Shown: positions 48,180 to 59,320, counted from the stretch's first letter. The stretch: 64,000 nucleotides of DNA from Sialis fuliginosa (GCA_961205875.1 OY540814.1:7050993-7114992), one strand, 5' to 3'. Notes: generated from the letters alone by a model not told the origin. Translations and numbers: made by a program.

Positions 48180-48450
48180 GAAATTAAGTGAGTGATGGAC
48201 TACAGCCGATAGTGCACTTGGTCGCGACATCTTGATAGTGGCGCCTGAAAAACAGGATGTGTAAATCAGAAAACACCGGCAGTCACCGCGTTAATTGGTT
48301 TATGTGTGGACCCGTCTATAAATATCATATTCAAACGTTACATCACTCGGACTGAAGAAATCATTATTGACGGATGGACCGTTTTATCTAACAAATGTTT
48401 CCTAAATACGTCACTTGTGTAATTTCATGAAAATAAGAGAATATTATGTT
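48180..48450. promoter_or_regulatory. GC-richer island, candidate regulatory element
   Basis: CGATAGTGCACTTGGTCGCG and CACCGGCAGTCACCGCG occur, then CGTCTATAAATATC, a TATA-like word, with about 30 bases to ATCACTCGGAC. A promoter is conceivable but no exon follows. Candidate conserved non-coding element. Confidence 0.28.
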
Positions 48451-49120
48451 GTTATATAATTAATTTATAAGCGTCATAATTCTAATAGAATGGAATTGAA
48501 AGATTAAGGTATTCTTTATTAATTTTCAAAGATTGTACGTTCGTGGAAAGACGAATGCATTTATCTTTAGAATTTTGGAAGGTCATTTCATCATTAGTTT
48601 AATTATAAATTTCTTGAAAGATTTAGTAAACATATTTCAATTTAGAAAAATTATTTTATAAAATATTCTTGAATAAATTAGTATAATAATTTTAATAGTA
48701 GATACCAAACAAAATGCTTAAAATTAAGTAAAAGTTAAATAGTAATAAATTCAAAAAAAATCATGTACTAAGGACGTCATTTTTTATGAAAATGTTCGCT
48801 AATAACATACAATTATTTAATAAGGCATTATTAAGTATGCCATCCAAGTATAAAATATAAAGATAATAAAAACAAATGACTTAATTAAAAATAAAAAAAT
48901 TCAAATTTATTTCGGATAGCAAGACGTTTAGAGATAATCAGTATTCTACTGTATATTTTAAGGAAATTGGTCAACTTTTACATGATTTCTCTCAATACAA
49001 ACAAAAAGCCTGTCAACTATTAATAAGTTATTATGTTACTTTCAATATCGAATGATCAAAGTTAATAAATCTTAGCAGATGTGTTTCTTTTTCCTTTTCA
49101 ATTTAGTTTTTGTAAATACG
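48451..49120. other. A+T-rich non-coding stretch
   Basis: Nothing recognised. Confidence 0.5.
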
Positions 49121-49122
49121 TA

Positions 49123-49795
49123 TACAGGGTGGGGCAATAGTGCGTGGAAGTTCGATAACTCGTACACCATAATAGATAAAAAAATCTTTCTAATGCAGAT
49201 GTAAACTGTGGGTAAATCGGCATACATAGAAATTATATTAAAATATACAGGATGTTACAAAAAAGTGTGGCACGCTTAAGGTATTTCTTTTTAAATGGAA
49301 TGCCCTCAATATTTTTGCATATTTAACACTTCTCTTGATATGTTTATTCACATCGAAAATATAAGTTCGGTTTAGACGTAATAATACTTTTTCAAAAAAT
49401 TGATTTTTACATTACTCCACTTAACAGTTCACCACGTCCTCGACCACAGCATTGAAAATGAAATTAAATATGGACCTTATTGCAGGAGGTTGTAGGGTGC
49501 TCTTGTTTAAATATCGTAGAGCCACCATGTACAGAATGTTCAAAATTAATTTTCAAATTTATTCAATCAAAGTTATTCTTCTAAAGTTTTTCAAATGGAA
49601 CACCTATATATTTTTTAAAGATGTTATGTAGAATTAAATAACGAACATTTTTGTATGTATATCCTTATGGCTATTTGTAACAATTTTTGATTTATTGAGC
49701 AAAAAGTACAAATTGCAACAATATTTATTTTTAAAAAATTAAGGGTTTTTCAAATAAAACAAAACACCATGTACAGAGTGTTCATGTTGGCAATA
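49123..49795 (+). repeat. Repeat cluster with TACAGGGTG-type ends
   Basis: TACAGGGTGGGGCAA (49123), TACAGGATGTTACAA (49246), TACAGAATGTTCAAA (49530) and TACAGAGTGTTCATG (49772) are four versions of one terminal motif in the same orientation. The last two are preceded by CACCATG and are about 242 bp apart. TACAGGGTG-plus-polyA-like ends are common in insect dispersed repeats. No coding frame. It is probably several nested or tandem truncated copies. Confidence 0.5.
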
Positions 49796-50089
49796 AAAAC
49801 AACATTTTATGTTTCTGTCTCAATATCACACAGTGAATTTATTTGGTTGTAAATTATTTTGGTTGTTTCTGTCCGATAAAACAATAAAGCATCTGTTTGC
49901 TAGCTGAGAGAAATATTTATATATTTGAAAATTGATTAATTATAAATGATATTCTTAAATGAACTCGAACGTGGGTAAACAGTAAATGTATGTAGGCAAT
50001 AGTGAAATGTACATAGAGTTTCGAAAAGAGAACATACATATATTATGCATACAACATTTTATTGATTAGCGACGTAAAAGAAAAACGTA

Positions 50090-50470
50090 AACCATAATTC
50101 ATTTTTATAACTAAGAACGGACGTAGTGTAATAGCGGTATTTAGCAAAAGGTGTTCTCTACATCCAATACAATAACGACTCCACTGGTGTGAAAAGATCA
50201 ACGAAATGATAGGAAGTGTATTATAGTGTACACCTATTATGCGTTTATGAGAACGTTAGCGAGTCGTTGGGGTTATATGGCTCGGTTTTACAGCATGTCC
50301 GTTGACGCATGTCGGTGTGAAACTATGTGTCATGCACGTAGCAGATGTGCTGTATTCTTGAATCTTTACTGGTACGATTTATTGATAAGAATCGAAGAAT
50401 TAAGTTCAGTGTCATGAACTTTCAACGCTGTAATTCGAACGTAGACAGCATTATTATAGTTTATTTCGAT
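50090..50470. promoter_or_regulatory. GC-richer island, candidate regulatory element
   Basis: Contains TTGACGCATGTCGGTGTG and GTTAGCGAGTCGTTGGGG. The plus frame 50226-50417 (63 codons) is Cys/Tyr-rich but unrecognised. Candidate conserved non-coding element. Confidence 0.28.
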
Positions 50471-50654
50471 TAAAGTTTTTAAATAATAGTGTGTGTACAT
50501 GATATTAACTATGCCAGTTTTTTGTTTGATATTTTATTAAAGATTGGAAAAAATCAACAGTGAATTTCGTGTTTAAACATTTCATCGATGATTATATCAG
50601 TTTAGGAAGTAGTTTTAAAATCAAATTGATGTACTTATTTTGTTAACGACTTAA

Positions 50655-51335
50655 GGGGTTACATCTAATCGTCATTTCAAAAAATGATATTTTTTAGGAT
50701 TTTTTTTATAGTGACTTTAGCGTTGCTACACTGAGCATCTTTTTTGTTATGTGCTCCACTGCGAAAAACAGAACTTCCATTAAAAAATATCGATTTTTGC
50801 AAATTTTGTATCATTTTAAACAAAAAATCGCGTTTTTGATGAAAAAAACGACCTTGAATTGTTTATAAAAACCATAATAGTTAACCAATCGTAAAAATAC
50901 CTGGATGTTAAATCTATCTAACAATAAGTAACAGTTAAAATTTTAAGTTGATCAGATAGAAAATGGGCAAGATACCTTTCCGCAATTTTTAAAAACGTGG
51001 TTTCGATAAAAATGAGTTTAAATTTTGAAAACTGCTTTACTACATATGCAAATGTCGACGTTGGTTCCGACTTTTTTCGAAACTATGTCGGTTTTGCGGT
51101 TTTCAGTTGCATATTTACTTCTGTTTTGGCTTACTACATTTACATTACTATATACTCATTATCACTAATTTTTCACCATTTTCGTTAATTCGGAGACACT
51201 TTGGAAAGTGAGCTCTAAAAATTTAAACAAAACTCGCTGATAATTCCTTTTGAATATCATTTTTAAGATGTTTTTACATTATTAAAGCCAATAAAAAAAT
51301 TATCAAAAATTAGTAAATAAATTAGATGTAACCCC
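50655..51335 (+). mobile_element. TTAA-type element family D, copy 2 (both ends intact)
   Basis: GGGGTTACATCTAAT at 50655-50669 and its exact inverse ATTAGATGTAACCCC at 51321-51335 are each bordered by TTAA, the target duplication used by piggyBac-like elements. The 681-bp interior matches 38277-39042. The flanking CGAC/GTCG outside the TTAA is also inverted, so the terminal repeat may be longer and TTAA may not be a true target duplication. No transposase; the plus frame 50997-51188 is a shadow. Confidence 0.75.
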
Positions 51336-51339
51336 TTAA

Positions 51340-51800
51340 GTCGAGTTTAGTGTGTAAAAATATTTCCAGTATACAGTATTTCTACACCAATCGAATTACA
51401 AAAATATTAATGAGTTGTATTAATAGCAAATTATATTTATCCGCATGCAAAGCTCCACACGTGTCAGAGCGTAAGTTTCTTTCAAATATCGTCGCGTATT
51501 TATCTATCGAACGTTTGATTTATGTATTGATATTGTGTTCTACAAAGGGGTTGGTGTTCTAATGCTCCGCCAGGAGGCAGCACAAAAGCCATACATCCAT
51601 CAACGTGCAATTCTACGATTTATATTTCGTACTACTACATCGGCTGACAAAAACGCAACTGTGAAATATTGAATATTTATTGTGCATGAAAACTGATCTC
51701 ATGTCAAAATTAATGTTCCTCAATTACGCTGACCTTTTATGCAACCGTTTGTGACAAATGTGCAACGTGCAGCTGTTAGAAAACATTGGCAGCGTGTGTG
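51340..51800. promoter_or_regulatory. GC-richer island, candidate regulatory element
   Basis: CTCCGCCAGGAGGCAGCAC and GCATGCAAAGCTCCACACG stand out, the first loosely resembling an insulator-type GC motif but a poor CTCF match. No gene. Candidate conserved non-coding element. Confidence 0.25.
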
Positions 51801-52120
51801 CTAATAATTTATATTTAATGTTCAGGTTATATTTAAATTTTTAATTAACATTTTACTACATATAATACATCATACATTATTTGAAGACAAGAGACACATC
51901 TCGATCTCGTCTCATCACGAAAGTGAAATTTGGTATTTATCATACATTTAAATTAAAAGAATGGAGTAGATAATATTATACAAGACGAGAAAGAGGAACA
52001 TTACACAATAAAAATGTAACATATATTAAACAAAAATAATGTTTCCTCTAATCACAAAATTATGTATTAAAAACAATTTTTATATTAAATAAGGATTTTG
52101 AAATAATTTTAAACAACTGC
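51801..52120. other. A+T-rich non-coding stretch
   Basis: Nothing recognised. Confidence 0.5.
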
Positions 52121-52124
52121 ATAT

Positions 52125-52500
52125 ATGCTTTAAAAAAACATCTGCCAAGTAAATGCACAGTATGTCCTCGTGCTAAATTCATCAAAGGTAGTTAATTATT
52201 GAACAATTTAAATAAAAACCAATAAAGTATTCAGATGAACTGCCTGCCATAGGTTAACCATTTAATTTTCATACAATCTTATTAAAAAAATTTAATTCGG
52301 CATTTTTCTTAATACGCTCCTGGTTATTAAAATTTTCACGTAACATGTGCCTTTTTTGAGATATCTTACACATATTTTACACACGGATCGTCCTCAAACC
52401 GGACCCAACCAACCAACCAACCAAGTTTCATTAATGTGTGTGACAAGGATTTAGGGGACAGACAGATATGAAACAAAAAGTGTTTGTCTTGACCTGAAAC
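52125..52500 (-). repeat. Dispersed repeat family A, copy 4
   Basis: On the minus strand: CCTTGTCACACACATTAATG, then CTTGGTTGG with a local (GGTT)n expansion (plus strand 52404-52422), ATGGTTAACC, GGCAGTTCATCTG and TTTAGCACGAGGACATAC. About 375 bp with an internal deletion relative to copy 1. No coding capacity. Confidence 0.65.
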
Positions 52501-52753
52501 GAAAAGATTTGTTTATAGGAGAGTTATAAAAAGTTATAAAAAAAAACAAGCTTGCAACTAAAAAACTAATTTGTTTATAGGAGAATTATAAAAACTGATA
52601 TCATCATTAAGGTTTGTTAAAGCAACCTGAAAATATGAATCTCCTAATAAGTGATGTGTCACCCCTACAGATTTCCCTGTTAGTCAATGTCAAAACGTGT
52701 GAATTAAATTTTTATTCTTTGCACAAACTTTCTGTATAGCTCAGATATTAATT

Positions 52754-52847
52754 AACCACAATAAAACAATGTTACTCGACACGTGTTTCGACTTCACAAG
52801 AAGTCCTCATCAGAAACCTAACAGTTCCAGACTGTTTTATTGTGGTT
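52754..52847 (-). ncRNA. Hammerhead ribozyme (type I, short stem III)
   Basis: Read on the minus strand, CTGATGAG (52813-52806) is followed by stem II GACTTC-TTGT-GAAGTC (52805-52790), then GAAAC (52789-52785) and ACGTGTC with the GUC triplet ending at 52778. All invariant core positions are present: CUGAUGA, GAA and A-U closing stem III. Stem III is only 2 bp with a 4-base loop, or 8 bp if two molecules pair, because ACACGTGT is self-complementary. Stem I is closed by a 15-bp perfect helix (52833-52847 with 52754-52768) beyond an internal loop. Cleavage would fall between 52778 and 52777. Short-stem-III hammerheads are known from Penelope-like retroelements and small circular retrozyme RNAs. 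No reverse transcriptase is nearby, so this is a solitary or non-autonomous copy. Tissue of expression and activity are unknown. Confidence 0.8.
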
Positions 52848-53035
52848 AAGGTATATATTTTTAGTTTAAGTGACTAAGAAACCACAGTTTATCCGTTTTT
52901 CCAGTAGTTCATACATTTAATCAAATTGAAATTAAAATTATATACTCTCAAATTGAAATGAAAATGTTCCACTGTATATACACATTTGAATAATTCAAAA
53001 ATAAGGACAGAGATGTAACAACGGAAGGATAAATA
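52848..53035. other. Flank of the hammerhead unit, then A+T-rich DNA
   Basis: TTTTTAGTTTAAGTGACTAA and the following ACCAC (to about 52887) also follow the ribozyme copy at 35396-35425, so the mobile unit extends at least to 52887. The rest is A+T-rich. Confidence 0.5.
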
Positions 53036-53039
53036 AATA

Positions 53040-53265
53040 ATCGGCGCTAATACAATAGTTTGACACTCTTTTCGGCAGCGAGAGTTGTTCATCCTCGATC
53101 AACATCTTCACCCGCTAGCAAGGGTACGTCACTCAGCAGTCAATCAATTTAAGCTTCGTCAGGTTTAACTACATCATTTATGTCTTGTATTTACTCTTTG
53201 TGTTCACGTTTTATTTACTTTTCTTGTGTATGTAGTTTTTTCTGGGGATTTTGCAACGAATATGT
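53040..53265. promoter_or_regulatory. Small GC-richer island
   Basis: Contains CTTTTCGGCAGCGAGAG and CACCCGCTAGCAAGGGTACG. No frame of note. Candidate regulatory DNA. Confidence 0.22.
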
Positions 53266-54160
53266 TTCGTATTTTACTGTTATGTCGAATATAAAAGTTT
53301 TTATTTTATTTTTTTATTTTCATGAAGCATTGGTGTTAAATATATATTTAACTGAATGTATAGGTATGAAAGAAAAAACGATAGTAGAGTATAGTATAAA
53401 GATTTGATTAGATATATGAAAAATTATTCTGATCAATAAATGCTAATTATGTTATATTTTGACTTGCAAATTTATAAAATAGTGTTCGTATAAAATTTTA
53501 TTACTGGTATATGGTTACAATGTTTCTATTAAATCACAAATTTCATTGGTAGGTATATTCTATATCACAAAAATAATTCTAGTGACTTTCTTATTCATGA
53601 GAAGAGTTTTATAAATAGATTTTTAAACTGAAACGCATTCATTATCACCTATTTTTTTATTATTTAAAAATTTTAGCCATATTTTTATAGGTATATATAT
53701 TAGAAATTCATCGCAACTTCATCCACGTGTATTTCAAAATTGGTGAAAAAAATAGGCACTACCAATCAATTATTATAAATATTTCGATTTTTTTTTTCAT
53801 TATTACCTACTTAACTTTATTTGACAGTACATTCCAAGTAATATCAATATGTTGAGTATGTAGAGTCTTAAGCTTTCTAATTGCAAAAGTCTCATCAAAG
53901 TCGGTTCAGTATTTTTTGTATCAAACCGGAATAAATTTTTTTTAAACTATCAAAATGTCTATAAAGTAACGTATATAGTCAAACAAAATATTTTCATTGT
54001 ATAAATAGAGCTTACATTTTTAATAAAATAAATTAATTTAGCAATTCTTAAATAAAAAAATGTAATATTTTTAGATTACGAGTATTATATTTGTAACAAT
54101 ATTTGTGCGTGTATTTTACCTAAGATAACAAATAACTGCTACACGTAAATTTATAGTGGT
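53266..54160. other. A+T-rich non-coding; one LINE-tail-like phrase
   Basis: GTCTCATCAAAGTCGGTTCA at about 53890 resembles the 3' tail wording of RTE-type LINEs. Nothing else recognised. Confidence 0.4.
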
Positions 54161-54163
54161 AAG

Positions 54164-54420
54164 GTGAAGCTACTAAATGCAAAAATGCAGGTCAAACGTC
54201 AGAAACATTATGTTGAGTCGAACCATGGCAAATACCTTTGTTCTTTTATGTCAGAAATCTTTTTGGGTGAAAATGAATTATTAGCAAAACGGGCTATTTA
54301 TCTTTATGTCGGCCTCCTCTATGTTGCGTCACGTATATACATGGTGTTCCACATGGGTGCCGTTGTTTTCATAGAATACGTGTAAGTTAATACAGTGTTA
54401 CTTTTCAATGTAACACGTAT
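54164..54420 (+). other. Short island with a 73-codon plus frame
   Basis: The frame 54164-54385 opens MKLLNAKMQVKRQKHYVESN, basic then hydrophobic near its end (YLYVGLLYVASRIYMVFHMG). It has a single possible transmembrane stretch and no known domain. No Kozak or promoter support is seen (upstream bases GTAAGGTG before ATG are unremarkable). Chance open frame in a mildly GC-richer island is most likely. Confidence 0.15.
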
Positions 54421-55700
54421 TCCAAATTAAGTGAATTCCATTATTCGACATGCGAGATATGCGTTTACATACTTAAACATTTCTACTTTAAGTAACTACA
54501 ATACACATACGTTATCTGTGATTTATTATTACCTATTTAATTTAAAGATATGAGTTTGTACATATTATATGTTTGATGCATAAGAATTTAAATTACTGAA
54601 GTATTTTTTTATTTTAATTTCTGAATACCATATGAATATGTATATGATACTTATAGATAGTTTTATTACTGTGGACACCATAAGACTTTTTAATATATTA
54701 TGCAAAATATCTTCATAAATCGAAAAAACGTAAGAATAAATAGATAGTAATATTCTCTACAACTTTTTTTTCTATTATGACAATAAATACTCGTTTCCAG
54801 TTCAGTTTCAGAACGTGCGCATTTACTGAACTCGAAATTTAAATTTTCATATTTATAAGCTTCAGACCGACAGATAGACATACAATCGTATTCAAATCTA
54901 TGAATCGACTCGATGCAGTTTTTATGATTACTATACTTTATTTTTACGTATTTTCACTTTTAGACTTTTTATTACTGAAGATGAAAAAGTTAATAAGATC
55001 AATTAGGTACAAAATTAACACATGTAACACCGCTACATTACACACTCACCCTAATTTTGTTGTCACCACATATTCAAATCACATTATGTAAGTAGATCGA
55101 AACAAAAATTACAATATCAATAGAAAAGAGTTCCTTTTTCTCTTCACAATAAATTCGTACTCGAACACACAATTTGATTAATGTCGCCAACCAATTTAAC
55201 AACTATTAAATGTAGATTCCTTTCAAACCAGTGCCATAAAAACGGTCGCTATAAAAAACTGTATATTTAATTGTTCATTTAATGCAATTGCAGTTTACTC
55301 TGACCGGTCGCATTAGCCATGCATCGTTTAAGCGATTCATGTTTTTTACCTGTTGTATAAACAGGCGAATCTTTATTACAACCAACTGTAATATATCTAC
55401 AATTACGATTGTTATTTATGCACACATAAAGGAAATATTAATCAAATCTCTTTTACCAAATAGACATCAGTTAAATACGTAAAAATTAAATTTATTGTTC
55501 AAACTTGTTTAATATTAAATATAAAATATCATTAGTTTTAAATGAAAATTCCCTATTACTAGGTGTTTTATGATTAAAGAAACTATGGTTTTTAATCTAG
55601 TGGAAACTTTTTTAATTTTTAAAAAAAACGAGACCACTTAAATTTTGACGAAATTAGAATTATTGTAACCCCAAATATTTAATAAGTAAATTCAAGAAAA
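54421..55700. other. Non-coding; weak island at 55200-55360
   Basis: The weak island includes CTGACCGGTCGCATTAGCC. Otherwise A+T-rich with random-looking frames. Confidence 0.4.
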
Positions 55701-55708
55701 ATGCAAGT

Positions 55709-56004
55709 ATACTATCTAGGAAATGCTAGCCTTGACGATGGGTCCAAGCTTGGCCCAATATTGGGTTGCCAGTGTTGCTTTTTCGATATTGGCCCCAGTC
55801 TAAGCCAACTTCAGATATCGAGCTTCGGGTCACCAATTCTTTACTCAAGATTAGGCCAACTCTGGGCCAGCCTTGGTACGACAAGCCTTGATCGACAAGT
55901 CTTGGCCGAGTCTTGAACGAAGATATCACTTATATCTTGGCCCAGTGTTGGCTAGCATTGGAGCAAGCCTGGGCCAATGCTTTGTAATTTCCTACATGGG
56001 TAGC
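55709..56004. mobile_element. Inverted-repeat element made of TTGGCCCAG-like syllables
   Basis: The left end CTATCTAGGAAATGCTAGCC and the right end, inverse of CCATGTAGGAAATTACAAAGC (partly quoted: CATGTAGGAAATTAC), bound about 296 bp. The interior is a degenerate array of 8-12 bp syllables such as CTTGGCCCAATATTGGG, GGCCAACTCTGGGCCAGCC and TTGGCCCAGTGTTGGC in both orientations. CCAGTGTTGG also occurs next to the ends of MITE family 1. The two 67-71 codon frames on opposite strands are shadows of this array. Non-autonomous, class unknown. Confidence 0.55.
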
Positions 56005-56149
56005 TAAATATAAAAAAAAATATTTATTTCATTCGATCGTAATTTAAACAAATCCTAAAAGTGAGTCAAATAATACTATCCTCGAAATTTTTTTCTATTA
56101 AAAAAAGTACCGTTGAAGAGTGTTTCAATGTTATATAACGGTCATCCCT

Positions 56150-56620
56150 CAAAAAACCCTCAACTCTATCAGATATTTATACACACACCACACAAATAGT
56201 GACGTGTATATTCCATTAATTAGTCTGTATAGCTGAAGAAATGCCCAACACATATACACTCACACACACACACGCCGGAGACTCCCCGATACCCACTCGT
56301 CACAATTTCGCGGCGTCATCATTCTAATTTTTTTCTCCTTCACGGAGCTGACTGTGTAATTTATAACAACAGAACATTCAACACATTGCAAAGAACACAA
56401 TAAAGTGTTCTAGGTGTCCCCCTGCTGCCCGTAGTGCCCCCCCTCCCCCCTTCACCCAACTACAGTGACCAACCCATTGTTATTAATAATGTATTAACAT
56501 AGTTACATAATTAATCACTTTGACGTCTTATTGTTCCAAGTTGCAACAGTCCGTCACCCAGATCATTATTTACAAGAAGTGTCACAGGAGCTTGTCCGGC
56601 CTTACTTGCTATGAGACTAT
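56150..56620. promoter_or_regulatory. Large GC-richer island with C-rich core
   Basis: GGAGACTCCCCGATACCC, TTTCGCGGCGTCATCATTC, and GTGTCCCCCTGCTGCCCG followed by a run of C. The complement GGCAGCAGGGGGACAC loosely resembles an insulator GC motif. A short CA microsatellite lies at 56255-56272. No frame. One of the strongest composition islands. Confidence 0.3.
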
Positions 56621-56787
56621 ACCTCGTATGTGTATGTGTGTGTGTTAAAATGTGTTTTTATATGGATCGTTCAGAATCTAAAACGATCAACTTTACCTTT
56701 TGCAGAATTTTTGGAGTTCGTGGCAACAAAATTCATTGTTCATTTTTTCTTTACCAATAAATTAAAATTTTTTTTTGTATTATATGT

Positions 56788-56985
56788 ATGTATATGCGAC
56801 CATGGCTTCGCTCGCGTCGACTACGGAATTATTGTTTAGGATTTTTGAAAAATATAGGTGAATTATTTTAGATCTTATTATATTGTAAAAGAACCGGCTG
56901 GCGGCAAACTTGTTTTCGACTTGATTTACTATTATCGTCACTGTTAATTCCTTATGTTACCTAACGTAATAAAATATATACTATG
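56788..56985 (-). mobile_element. Helitron-like fragment (family B, copy 3)
   Basis: On the minus strand: TTACGTTAGGTAACATAAGG, GTGACGATAATAGTAAATC, TTTTTCAAAAATCCTAAACA, CAATAATTCCGTAGTCGACG and CGCGAGCGAAGCC, matching 47935-48155 with an internal gap of about 50 bp. The CTAG end has decayed. Confidence 0.6.
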
Positions 56986-57985
56986 ACCTAACCAGAGAAC
57001 AGACACAACTTTTTGATAAAACAAGTATTTAAAAGAGATTATTTTTTTTCAATGATTTTAATGTTTTTTACCCCTACTTTAAAGTTATAGGTAGTTTTGG
57101 TGTTTACAGGTTATATGTATTCCAGTTTCGAATGTAAATAAGTTCATATTTATAAAAATCTATAAATTGGTATTTTGTTGATTTTGTCAATATCTGAAAC
57201 TTTATTTTATAATAAAATTTTTTTGAGTAAAATTACAAATGCTAAAAATATAATAATAATTGAAAATTATGGTGTTTTTCAGTTAGTAGAATCTTCAAAA
57301 TTTCAAAATAGATACCTACAAGGACAAAATGCTAATAGTTATGAAATAAAGAACCTAAACAAAAGCAATATACCTTGTGACAAAAAGGTAGGGGAAGGTA
57401 ATTTTAGTTGAGTCACCCGCTGTAAATGCTTTGAACATTTTTATGCAGTAAAAACGGACGCACGTCAATCAATTTTAAAATAATAAAAAATATACAGTAT
57501 CAGTTTACACCTGTATAAAATTACTTGGTATAATATTAATTCATTGAAATTCAACATCCTGAAAAAATAGTTTTACACCTAATTTAATTGTCAGTTAAAG
57601 TCATACTTTATTACTTCAGAAAATAAAAATAAATAAAGAACACATATATAATACGTAGATAAAACTTATTTTAATTTTTCAAATTATATACAGGAGTGTA
57701 TTTTTTTTAAATTAAAAAATTGTTTCCTGATTTTTTTTCTAGTGTTGATTATCATGAAATATTTTAATATTAAAACGTATGTAATACATAGTGTAAGCAA
57801 CTGCCGTTTTACTCATTTAAAAATGCCCAGATAAAATCTATACTTTATTACACTTTTACAATCATTGATTACCTCATGCGTTTATTTATAATTCTTTTCG
57901 AATAAAATACTTAAAATAACAGCAATACAGTCTGGTAAATAAACTACCATTATAAACATTATCATTGATTTGCATACGATGAAAG
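56986..57985. other. A+T-rich non-coding stretch
   Basis: No gene; the plus frame 57175-57411 is Ile/Asn/Lys-rich translation of A+T-rich DNA. Confidence 0.5.
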
Positions 57986-57989
57986 TAAA

Positions 57990-58380
57990 TTAAATTTTGA
58001 TAAGATAACCCCCACACACTGTCAGCTACCCAAAGTGCTGACAGACATTCGAATGCAGATTTTTGATCACACGTTATCAAGATGTACAAACATCTTAAAA
58101 CTGGAGTTATGTGACAAGTTAGTGTTATTTTTCGAACACGCACGGATCGTTAGAAGCTGGAAGAAGCACCAACAACATTTTCAGCAGCAAAACTTTAGCA
58201 GTGGGCGACGGTTTAACAGTCCATCGACATAAATCACTCAAACGCTGTTGTTCGGAGACGTGCAAAAGATTTGCGAGCGGCCAAATAATGTCCGAGCCCA
58301 GGCAGCTATCGTGTTCATTGCCAGGGTCAGTCTCGACCGTTTTTAATAAAATAAACCTACCTGCCGATTATTTAAATTAT
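57990..58380. promoter_or_regulatory. GC-richer island, candidate regulatory element
   Basis: Nearly 400 bp with GTGGGCGACGGTTTAACAG, TTGCGAGCGGCCAAATAATG and CCCAGGCAGCTATCG. Three overlapping frames on both strands, none recognised. Good conserved-non-coding candidate. Confidence 0.32.
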
Positions 58381-58979
58381 TTCACTTAATTATTTATTAA
58401 TTCAAATGGTTTTTAAGGTTTCTTTCTCATTTCATATATAAAATTAAAAGCTCAACAGTCAAGATTAATATTAAATCAGTTATTTGCCAATTTGCTAATT
58501 TTGTTACTAGACTACTACTAAATAAATTAAAAATTAATTTTTGAACACTTTATATACATTTACAGTTAATTCTGTTACAACTATCCGATTTATGTACATT
58601 TTTAATTATCTACATTCTCTCAAGCTTGCATTGAAGATACGTCGAAAATAACAGTGCTTCGACTAACAGACACATTTGATACGTCTTGAATTGAAAGTGA
58701 CATAACTTTTTCATATGTATACTTACTCATAGTAAGTCATACTTAATTAATAGCTAATAATTAGACAAATTACTATATGTAGCACGAGATAAACAAATTT
58801 TAAAATTAAAATACATCTTTAAAGACCCCACTGAATTCAAATTTGTATATATATCAAGAAAATGTAAATTATATTCAGCAATTGAGACTGAAATTTGATA
58901 TTTTTTTAATAATTAATTAAATTCATGATTGATATATTGCGGGAAAAGGTTAAAAAGTTGCATAGAATATCGTAAATAA
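58381..58979. other. A+T-rich non-coding stretch
   Basis: Nothing recognised. Confidence 0.5.
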
Positions 58980-59320
58980 GCGGGCTGAAACTTTAAAAAC
59001 ATCGACTACTAGATTTGTGTCTCATTATAAACAATCAGCAGATCGGGCCTGGAGACGAGGGTGCCCGAGGAGGATAAAAAGCATTATCAGGAAGTCCTGT
59101 CTGTTTTGTCCTTTGAGCCGCAGTGTGTGGCAGAGACAACGTTTATTTATGGCTGACGTTTCTCCACCCATGTCAACTATTGTTCAGAAGCCATCATTCA
59201 CCTGCGTGACCTGAACCGGGCCCTGATTCTCCACGCTGATAATACGTAAGATATAAGAGATAGACTCAGTGTGAGTCGTGTTGATATGACGAAGACAGAT
59301 AGATTGTTTGTTGTGTTTTT
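58980..59320. promoter_or_regulatory. GC-richer island, candidate regulatory element
   Basis: GGGCCTGGAGACGAGGGTGC, CCTTTGAGCCGCAGTGTG and ACCGGGCCCTGATTC. The plus frame 59017-59214 resembles no family. Candidate conserved non-coding element. Confidence 0.3.

Noticed and set aside
51560-51580. GCCAGGAGGCAGCA as a CTCF site
   Set aside because: It fails the core CCASYAGRKGGCRS at several central positions.
55701-55929. Overlapping 67-71 codon frames on opposite strands as genes
   Set aside because: They are translations of the TTGGCCCAG syllable array of a repeat element.
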